Positions 57,455-64,000 of a DNA stretch of 64,000 nucleotides are shown here, in pieces. Source of the DNA: Delphinus delphis (taxonomy: Eukaryota > Chordata > Mammalia > Artiodactyla > Delphinidae); NCBI RefSeq assembly GCF_949987515.2, contig NC_082685.1, forward strand, positions 27,048,168-27,112,167. Reading direction: 5' to 3'. Every line of letters begins with the position of its first letter. Within the stretch, counting starts at the first letter, position 1. The notes beneath the pieces are model-generated. The model worked only from the letters and a program-made list of their open reading frames with translations, was not told where the DNA came from and did no database searches. Made by a program: the position numbers and the translations under genes.

Positions 57455-57620
57455 GACCTTGGGCCAGTCACTTTACCTCTCTGAGCCACAGGTCCTTCAT
57501 CTGTAGAATGGGGATGATAGTACTTGCCTCTCAGAGCTGGGGGGAGGCTTACATGGGGTCCAAAGAACCTTCTGAGGTTGCCAAGCTCCATATAAAAGTA
57601 AAGATGATGTTGATATTTGA
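57455..57620 (+). repeat. MIR SINE
   Basis: It contains 'tatgtgaccttgggccagtc', 'actttacctctctgagccac' and 'ttcatctgtagaatggggat'. It ends about 85 bases before the first coding exon of KCNMB1. Confidence 0.85.
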
Positions 57621-57706
57621 GCACCTTCTTCTCTCACCTGTCCTCCCTTCTGTGGTTTACCTATCACCTGTGCTGATCTCACATCTGTTTGCCTCTGTGG
57701 TCCTAG

Positions 57707-57730
57707 AAATGACTGCTGTCCCTTGTGGAC
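57707..57730 (+). other. KCNMB1: KCNMB1 5' UTR portion of the first coding exon
   Basis: A plausible splice acceptor, 'gtggtcctag' ending at 57706 after a pyrimidine-containing stretch, starts this exon. The 24 bases up to the ATG at 57731 are untranslated. An in-frame GTG at 57725 also precedes the ATG but has no role in a eukaryotic start. Confidence 0.6.
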
Positions 57731-57864
57731 ATGGGGAAGAAGCTGGTGATGGCTCAGAAGCGGGGAGAGACCCGAGCCCTTTGCCTGGGTGTGGCCATGG
57801 TGCTGTGCGCTGTCATCACCTACTACATCCTTGGCACGACCATGCTGCCCCTCTACCAGAAAAG
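57731..57864 (+). CDS. KCNMB1: KCNMB1 first coding exon: BK channel beta-1 subunit, residues 1-44 plus two bases of codon 45
   Basis: KCNMB1 is the accessory beta-1 subunit of the large-conductance Ca2+/voltage-gated K+ channel (KCNMA1). In smooth muscle it raises the channel's apparent Ca2+ sensitivity and so promotes relaxation. It is a two-pass membrane protein with both ends in the cytosol. This exon opens MGKKLVMAQKRGETRALCLG, almost the human N-terminus (human residue 2 is V). It continues into the first membrane segment, about residues 16-38, followed by LPLYQK. The start is the ATG in the family position. The donor is AAAAG|GTACGG at 57864/57865, splitting codon 45 after two bases. 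Paralogues KCNMB2-4 have different N-termini, so the assignment to beta-1 is firm. Residues T22, V25, V35 and V38 of human appear as A, L, G and M. Confidence 0.96.
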
Positions 57865-58116
57865 GTACGGAACCCTCCCAGCCTGGCCCCATCCTCCGGC
57901 CTCTCCCCTAAGATCTGGTCTGCAAGGAACCCCAGGCTTCTTCTTACCCTTCCCCTTGACCTTCACACCAGGCAGGAAGGTCTGGACAATCCTCATTCTT
58001 AGGGTCAAGGGTTCAAGTGCAGGGAGGGTAGGCCGAACTGGGCCCTGCACGTCTGGAATTCTGGAACTTGGACGTAAAAGATGCAGGAGGCCCTTCTCGC
58101 AAGAAACAGCCAAGGA

Positions 58117-58452
58117 GGCCAACACCTCTTCCCTGGTGGTCCAATGGTTAAAGTCTGCCTTCCAATACAGGGGACGTGGGTTTGATCCCTGGTTGGGGAA
58201 CTGAGATCCCACATACGGCAGGGCAACTAAGCCCGCACGCCGCAACTACTGAGCCCACATGCCTCAACTGGCGAGCCTGCGTGCCGCAAACTACAGAGCC
58301 CATGCGCCCTGGAGCCTGCATGCCACAACTAGAGAAAAGCCCACGCACCACAACTAGAGGGAATGCCATGTGTCTCAACTAGAGAGAAGCCCGCATGCCA
58401 CAACTATGACCTGACGCAGCCAAAAATAAAAATAAAAAAATAAAAAGAAAGA
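58117..58452 (+). mobile_element. CHRL-like tRNA-derived SINE in a KCNMB1 intron
   Basis: It contains 'ttccctggtggtccaatggt', 'ggttggggaactgagatccc' and many 'gcatgccacaactag'-type modules, ending in an AAATA/GAAA-rich tail. The 16-base duplication 'aagaaacagccaagga' lies at 58101-58116 and 58453-58468. Confidence 0.93.
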
Positions 58453-59312
58453 AAGAAACAGCCAAGGATCAGAGCAAATGCCCCAGTGTGAGTCTGATCC
58501 CAGAAGGAATCAGAGAGTCACAGAATTTTGTAGCTCATCTGCATTTTGGTTCTCTTTCACAAACCTCTGAGTCAAGTGGGCATCTATCTTCCTGTTGAAT
58601 ATCTCAAGTGATGGGGAGCTCACTACCTCAACTGTATACACCATTTCATTTGGGGGCCTTTCTGATAAGTAGGGAGTGTCTACACTGAGCCAAAAACTGT
58701 TCCCCTGGAGCTCTGCTCTGGAATCTCAGAGAATGTCCCATGCCTTTGCTGCCTGACATGTCAACCACTTGAGCTTTTAAAGGAAAGACTGTGAAGTCCC
58801 TGATCCATGTTCTAATGGGAACAAATATGCTCCGTTCTCTCAGCCTGATCTTAGGATAAGTCTCAGACCCTTGCCTCTGGCCGCATTCCAGCGGCTGACA
58901 GCCCCCTCGGTCTGGCAATGTGTCTCCTGCCTGGTAAATGGGAAATGAGTCACAATTGATTCACTGGTGTGTTGATGAGCCTGTTATGCTCTTCCGGGCC
59001 TGCTCCTGCCCCACTTTTTACAGCCCTGGAGCCATTCCAGGCTGGAATCTTACCGAGTAAGGCACCGCTCAGAGCAGCCATGTGCCTCCAACACGTTTTC
59101 TCCGGGTTGAGCACCATCCCCGTCATCTTCCCCTCTCGGGAAACAAATCAAGCCCCTCCTTCATCTACTCTTTTTAAAGAAAAGGGCACAGATTCTGAAG
59201 CCATCCATACCTGGCTTCAGGTGCTGTGTGGCCTTGGAAGAATCACTCGACCTTTCTGAACTTCTCTGCCACCCTCTTCAAGACGAAGATGGATGTGGCT
59301 AAGGTGTCTGAG

Positions 59313-59720
59313 GTTGGGCTGCCCATCAGAATCACGGAGAGGAGTTTTAAAAACACACCAGGGGGCTTCCCTGGTGGCACAGTGGTTGGGAGTCCGCCTG
59401 CCGATGCGGGGGACGCGGGGTCGTGCCCCGGTCCGGGAGGATCCCACATGCTGCGGAGCGGCTGGGCCCGTGAACCACGGCCGGTGAGCCTGAGCGTCCG
59501 GAGCCTGTGCTCCGTAACGGGAGAGGCCACAACAGTGAGAGGCCCGCATACCGCAAAAAAACCCAAAACAAACAAACAAACAAACAAAAACACACCAGGG
59601 CCTGGAGCCCACCTACCTTAGAAATTCTGATTCACTTGTTCTGGGGTGTGGTTTGGCCACGACAATCTTTACAAGCTCCCCAGGGTATTGGGTGAGCAGC
59701 CAGGGCTGGAACCACTTATG
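59313..59720 (+). mobile_element. MER5-type DNA transposon split by a CHR SINE
   Basis: The left piece has 'gcccatcagaatcacggaga' and 'ggagttttaaaaacacacca'. The right piece has 'cctggagcccacctacctta', 'gaaattctgattcacttgtt' and 'ttacaagctccccagg'. The two halves rejoin in MER5 order across the SINE. Confidence 0.7.
59364..59585 (+). mobile_element. CHR-type short tRNA-derived SINE in a KCNMB1 intron
   Basis: It starts 'ggcttccctggtggcacagt' and ends in a tail of (CAAA)n units. An exact 15-base duplication 'aaaaacacaccaggg' lies at 59349-59363 and 59586-59600, implying a young insertion. Confidence 0.94.
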
Positions 59721-59891
59721 CAGATATTGTCCAAAAGGCCCCAAAGCGTTGATATTTAGATTCTACGATTCCTCCCCTGGGCCCAGGGACTCTGGGGTCA
59801 CGCTCCTTTAGTGCCAGATGCTGGGGGTCTGGGCCCTGGGTCTCTCTAAAGGGGTTCACACTGGGCAGTCTGTGCCATCCAGGTTCTGAGA

Positions 59892-59909
59892 TGTGTGTGT
59901 GTGTGTGTG
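59892..59909 (+). repeat. (TG)9 repeat just upstream of a KCNMB1 splice acceptor
   Basis: Nine TG units end 14 bases before the exon at 59924, taking the place of much of the usual polypyrimidine tract; only 'catcgtctccccag' intervenes. Confidence 0.9.
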
Positions 59910-59923
59910 CATCGTCTCCCCAG

Positions 59924-60095
59924 CGTGTGGACCCAGGAATCCATGTGTCACCTGATTGAGACCAACATCAGGGACCAGGAGCAACTGGAGGGCAAGAAAG
60001 TGCCCCAGTACCCGTGCCTGTGGGTCAACGTGTCATCCGTGGGCCGGTGGGCCGTGCTGTACCACACGGAGGACACTCGGGACCGGAACCAGCAG
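59924..60095 (+). CDS. KCNMB1: KCNMB1 second coding exon: residues 45-102, first half of the extracellular loop
   Basis: The exon completes Ser45 and encodes 57 further residues starting VWTQESMCHLIETNIRDQEQ and ending TEDTRDRNQQ. This is the proximal extracellular loop that sits over the BK pore. Loop cysteines C53 and C76 are present; C103, the next expected one, would open the following exon. The N-glycosylation sequon at N80 (N-V-S, codon 60027-60029) is conserved. Acceptor 'ctccccag' and donor CAG|GTACTG flank it, and the intron after it is phase 0. Residue 65 is Gln (CAA, 59982-59984), where human has Glu. Residue 52 is Met (Lys in human), and 84-85 differ from human. There are no frameshifts or stops. 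Confidence 0.96.
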
Positions 60096-60249
60096 GTACT
60101 GACGGGGGGGGGCGAGGTACATATCCCCTTACCCCGGCAGGCGTGTGCGCCCGTCCCTAGCTGGTTCCCTATCCCCGCTCCGGAGAGCGGAGGCCGGGAA
60201 AGATAAACCCACTTGACCAGGGGCCACAGCTGGTATGAGGTCCAGACAG

Positions 60250-60430
60250 CCTTAGCTCTTCTGCAGTGGAGTCAGACAGACCTGCCGCCAACCAGCTGTG
60301 TGGTGGGAGCAGCCAGCGCGGCCCCCCTAAGCCTCAGTTTCTACATCTCTTGAAGCGCTGTTATGAAGTCAGGGACTGTTTATGATGTACCAAGCTCAAT
60401 GCTGGGTGGATAGCAGGCATGACAAAGAAG
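60250..60430 (+). repeat. MIR SINE, diverged
   Basis: It contains 'gagtcagacagacctgccgc', 'caaccagctgtgtggtggga' and 'taagcctcagtttctacatc'. Confidence 0.65.
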
Positions 60431-60689
60431 CTGTTAATGGTCTTGCTTCATCCTGTAAAGTGAGTCACATGAGAGGCCGGACCCAGAGCTGACCCCACAG
60501 AGAGGAACCCCTGTGACTCCCCCCTGCAACTCTAGGAAACCAGAGGCCCAGGTTTGGAGCAACCTTTGGAGGCCAACACTTGGGAGATGTACCCATCACT
60601 GCCTCTCAACAGCCCCCCACCCCAAATCCACCATTGTAGCCCTTTCTATAGGAAACGCAAGTTGGCCCATTTTCATTCACTCATTCCCT

Positions 60690-60990
60690 TGCTCTTTCAT
60701 TCAGACATCGCTGAGCACTTCCTGTGTTAGGGGCTTTGGGTTCAAGAGGAGAGAGCTCATATGTGAAATAACACCTAGTAGAGAGGGATCAGTGCCATAG
60801 GGAGAAACCAAAAAAATTATGGGCATTAAAGGAGGAAGTGACATTTCCTAACACATTGAGGTGAGGGTATCAGAAAGGCATTTGGGTTAAAAATCAGGCA
60901 GGTACAGGTTACACAGAAATACGGGGCGGGGGACATACACATCAAGGGGAGGCAGAGAACAGGCATGAGGAGGGAAGGCCGGGTAAGAGA
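60690..60990 (-). repeat. L2-like fragment, reverse
   Basis: It contains 'cattcagacatcgctgagca', 'cttcctgtgttaggggcttt' and 'ggaggaagtgacatttccta'. Diverged. Confidence 0.5.
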
Positions 60991-61118
60991 GAGATTCCAA
61001 CACCGGCACAGACAATGCCACAGGATGGGGTGTAGCGGGAAAATGTTTCAGAGGTAGCCTAGGGTCTGTTCTCAGAAGCCCCCCACACTACCAAAGTGGA
61101 CAATTAAACTGGGGTGGG

Positions 61119-61170
61119 TTTTTTTGTAGTTTTTTCTTTGTTTTTTGAGAGAAGAAGAACTTTAATGAAG
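61119..61170 (-). other. Possible 3' end of a minus-strand retrocopy
   Basis: On the - strand the order is ATTAAA (61166 to 61161), about 13 bases, then an A-rich run (61147 to 61119). This is the shape of a polyadenylated transcript end. The body would lie to the right, up to about 61.9 kb. No parent gene was recognised, and a plain T-tract is the alternative. Confidence 0.25.
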
Positions 61171-61989
61171 AATGCTACATGTTATAGAAGGTAATTAGCC
61201 CCCATATTAAAAGAATATTACAGAAAACACTTTCCTGAATTTTTTTTTTTTTTCTAAAAGGACAGTCTTCAAGGGTGTCTGAGAGTGATAGCAAACACAA
61301 CACAGTAGGAGAGAAGGAGGGGAGGTGGAATTCCAGCATTCCCTGACCCAGCACAGTTAGGGAAGCACGTGAAGGAACCATTTTACAGAGAATGGGATTA
61401 GGCATTCATATTCAATCAGGATTTTTTTTTTTTTTTTTTTGAGCTTTAACAGTTCAGCATAAGGAAGGAAACTGGGAAGGAAAGATGGAGGAAGGGTTAA
61501 GCTTATCCACTATTGCCATTTTACAGAAAAACACACTGGTTCAACCATATGAGATGCGCAGGTTAGTCTTCCCCGTGTAGCCCTGCAAATACATAGAGCA
61601 AATGCCAAGGCGGCCATCTGCGCTCGGGGTTAACGTACTGGGTACACAGTTTGAAAGAGACTCTGATTCCACCAGGGCTGGTCTCTCATCAACCTGGGCT
61701 GCGAACACATGAAGTTCCTTTGCATTTGCATCAAAAGGCCAGAGCTTTGCCTGGAAAAACCTCAGACCAAATAATGCTCGTGGTGCTGGCTGTAACAGGG
61801 AGTAAAGTCATTTGCAACTCCTAATAGACTCCACCATTTCCTGGGGGAAGGTTCTACTGATTACCAGGGATTTAAATTCAAGCAAACCGTAAAGAAGGGA
61901 AAGACTAATGATATTCTGGCGCTGTATAAGCTGTGTGCCTGACTTCCCTGCCAAGGACTACCAAACTGCGGAATTAAAATGTGATCAGG

Positions 61990-62120
61990 GAAGCTGGGGT
62001 TCCTCACCTCTGTCTGTGGGTTAGATCCATCTGGGGGACTTAGAACCAGGGTCCCACACCAGACCCACGGATGTAGACTCTCTGGGCTCTTCAGGTGATT
62101 CCAAGATTCCTTGGGAATTA
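61990..62120 (+). mobile_element. MER5-like fragment
   Basis: It contains 'ctggggttcctcacctctgt', 'cagacccacggatgtagact' and 'ctcttcaggtgattccaaga'. Confidence 0.5.
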
Positions 62121-63369
62121 CTGCTGTGAGCAGCTGGGAGTCTTTAAAGGATTTGGGGTCCTGGCAGCATGATCAGAGTGATGTGGAGGGCTGTGGGGTT
62201 CAGTTACTGGCGAGGGAGGTGAGGGCCACAGCAAACACCTGGGACAGCTCGGGCAGGGATGGATGCAGACAGAATTTAGCAGCTGATGGGATGGGAAGGG
62301 GAAGGGTGCCGGAGGGACAGTGGGATCATTGATAGTGCTAGGGGGTCATGGAGACGTGGGTCCGGGCAGTGCAAGGCGGCCTGACTTGTTCTGTCATCAC
62401 TAGCATGACTCGGCCATGCCAGATGGAGCTAGAGCCTCCAAACCTACCTGAATCAGCTCCTCCCATGACCCCTGCCTTTTCTTTGGCATCCAGGGTCCCC
62501 TGATTTATTCAAGGATCAAGAAGCACATTTTCAAAGACAAGCAGAAGTGATCACTGGTGCAACGGGGGCTGGGAACAGGCTGGTTTGCAGGCTGCCACCC
62601 CGGTCCTGAGGCTGCCAGAGGAGCGAAAGGCCAGATCTTCTCCCTAATGGGCTGTCAGCAGCCTCTCAGACATGCCTCTGTCTGGCCTTGGAAGGACAGC
62701 ACTGGCAGCTGCTGGATATTCTATCTGTTATCCCATAGCATCCAGGCACCACCAGGAGTGTGCCAATGGCAGGTTGCCACTCTGGCGTGACAGCGGAAGT
62801 GGCCTTCACGGTTTTGCCAAACAGCTGTGTTGGTGCACCAGCTGTTCCTCCCACCTTTGTTCAGCTCCTTGCCGTGCAAGGAGCCAGTGTTCCAGGCCAG
62901 CTGGGTGTCTTCTGGAATCACATGTGAAAGGCCTGGCAAGGCTGTCTCCCCCAAGCCCTACTATGAGGAAGGGTGTTGCCAGCCCACTCTTGGATTCTTC
63001 CATGAGACTTAGCCTGGGGGGATTCTAAGCCCCTTCCCACGGTCTATGCTGAGAACAGTGACACTGCAGGACTTGGGGGAGAGGCTAGATCATTTAAGGT
63101 CCTTTAGACAACTCATGGTTAGCTGGACCCAGGGCAGGGGAGAGAGGATGCAAGTGGGCCCCAGGCCTCTGAGGTTGGCTCTGCAGAGTAAACTCCTGTC
63201 CAGTATCTAGAGAACATTAAGGATCTAGAGTAATCCCAAACTGGCAAAGAATACAGTGGGACCCCAGGATGGGCACAAGTTCCCACTTCAGAGCTTGTCC
63301 ATAGGCCCCTCCTTAAGGGAAAGAAGGAGTATTGTTTCAATTTCATAGTTAAGTCACAATATTATCATT

Positions 63370-63590
63370 AACAGCATCTTCCATTTATTGAGCACGTAAT
63401 ATGTCCTGGGCTCTGCGCTAAGCGCTTAACGTGCACCATCTTGGTGAACCGCCATGACAATTCTGCTAGGCAGGCACCCTCACAAACCCAATCTACAAGG
63501 CTCAGCGAGGTTGAGACATTTGCCAAGGTCACACAACTTGGAACTTGTAGTTGAGCTCAGGCCTGTCTGGTTCCATCGCCACACCTTTGC
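63370..63590 (-). repeat. MIR SINE, reverse, near full length
   Basis: Reverse MIR landmarks: 'catttattgagcacgtaata', 'tgtcctgggctctgcgctaa', 'aaggctcagcgaggttgaga' and 'aaggtcacacaacttggaac'. Confidence 0.85.
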
Positions 63591-64000
63591 TCAGTGGGCT
63601 AGGTTACCCAAGGTCACAGTCAGAGACTTTGGGGAGATAGGACTAGGCCCTCTGAGCTCATGATTCTGGATCCACCTGCTACTGGGACCCTATCGTACCC
63701 AAGAAATCTGAATGCCAGATTCCTCAGGAGCCAGCTTCTCCCCAGCCTCGGCTGCTCCCTGACTGGCTGGGGACGTGAATCTGCCTCTGGATGCAGCTCT
63801 CCCACTTCCCAGGCTGTCAGAGCTGTGATGCAACCATTCTCTGTACTGCTGGACTGAACGCTGTCAGGGCAGGCAGCTTTGGGGCAGGACCTCATTTAAA
63901 TACAGGGAGCAACCCAGGCCCGGGGAGAAGCTGGCGCAACACTGTCACTCGTTTTGATCTGGGACGTGATTGGACGAGGACAGTGGTCCTCGAACTTTAG

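Larger units (their letters stand above)
57865..59923 (+). other. KCNMB1: KCNMB1 intron between the two visible coding exons
   Basis: GT at 57865 and AG at 59922-59923. About 2.06 kb, holding a CHRL-like SINE, a MER5-like element split by a CHR SINE, and a TG repeat next to the acceptor. The intron phase (two bases of codon 45 before it) is consistent on both sides: AG plus C gives Ser45. Confidence 0.9.
60096..64000 (+). other. KCNMB1: KCNMB1 intron, truncated by the window end
   Basis: It begins GTACTG. By eye I found no sequence for the rest of the loop, the second membrane segment or the C-terminus (about 89 residues in human, starting at C103). The final coding exon is therefore presumably to the right of 64000. 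The intron contains MIR-like text at 60250-60430, L2-like text at 60690-60990, T-tracts at 61119-61147, 61241-61253 and 61422-61440, a MER5-like piece at 61990-62120 and a MIR at 63370-63590. Confidence 0.7.

Noticed and set aside
62480..62550. Possible terminal exon after 'ttggcatccag' with a short frame ending in TGA
   Set aside because: The short peptide does not match the KCNMB1 C-terminus, and the acceptor-like text could occur by chance.
1..64000. tRNA genes
   Set aside because: tRNA-like A/B box text occurs only inside the SINE heads; no cloverleaf gene was seen outside them.
1..64000. CRISPR arrays, operons, phage or plasmid features
   Set aside because: The DNA is vertebrate with SINEs, LINEs and spliced exons. 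The only tandem repeats are microsatellites and one 20-bp repeat with no spacers.
1..64000. KCNIP1 exons on the - strand
   Set aside because: No EF-hand or known KChIP1 N-terminal sequence was seen. The idea that this DNA is intronic to KCNIP1 rests on remembered human gene order, not on the sequence.

Overview
The window is vertebrate nuclear DNA, almost certainly from a cetacean (whale or dolphin). The main evidence is about ten tRNA-derived SINEs of the CHR type, with both the short form and the longer CHRL-like form. One of them sits inside a 5'-truncated L1 whose 3' end looks like a cetartiodactyl L1. I saw no BovB or ruminant-specific Bov-tA2 copies, which argues against a ruminant. Old mammalian repeats (MIR, L2, MER5, MER20, MaLR LTRs) fill much of the rest. 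No bacterial, plasmid or phage features are present, and most open frames are chance or repeat-derived.

The one recognisable protein-coding gene is KCNMB1, the smooth-muscle beta-1 subunit of the BK (KCNMA1) channel, on the + strand near the right end. Two coding exons are visible. The exon starting at 57707 carries the ATG at 57731 and encodes residues 1-44 plus two bases of codon 45. The exon at 59924-60095 encodes residues 45-102. Both have good splice sites and join in frame. The exon for the second half of the extracellular loop and the second membrane segment was not found before 64000 and probably lies beyond the window. From known human gene order (KCNMB1 lies inside a long first intron of KCNIP1, on the opposite strand), I infer that most or all of this window is also intronic to KCNIP1 read on the - strand. 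No KCNIP1 exon was recognised.

Layout. 1-680: a sequence resembling an mRNA 3' UTR ending in a poly(A) signal and A-tract, probably the end of a retrocopy. 3.4-6.1 kb: L2 and an LTR-like repeat. 7.9-12.5 kb: MER5, MIR, L2, and an old LTR-like repeat split by a SINE. 13-20 kb: L2, MIR, a long GT microsatellite, and an AT-rich repeat-poor block near 19 kb. 20-25 kb: a repeat-poor block near 22 kb and an L1 3' end split by a SINE. 25-37 kb: MIR, L2, MER20 and SINEs between unique stretches. 37.6-41.1 kb: a truncated dead L1 carrying a SINE, itself inserted in an older L1. 41-46.5 kb: MLT1 LTRs, a probable ERV LTR split by a SINE, a hAT-like element, MIRs and old L1. 46.8-51.2 kb: L1 3' ends with SINEs, then a 440-bp alternating purine/pyrimidine tract. 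51.4-57.6 kb: LTR-like repeats, MIRs and the candidate KCNMB1 upstream region. 57.7-64 kb: KCNMB1 exons and introns.

Repeat family names come from recalled consensus features, not from a search. Boundaries are approximate unless target-site duplications are given.
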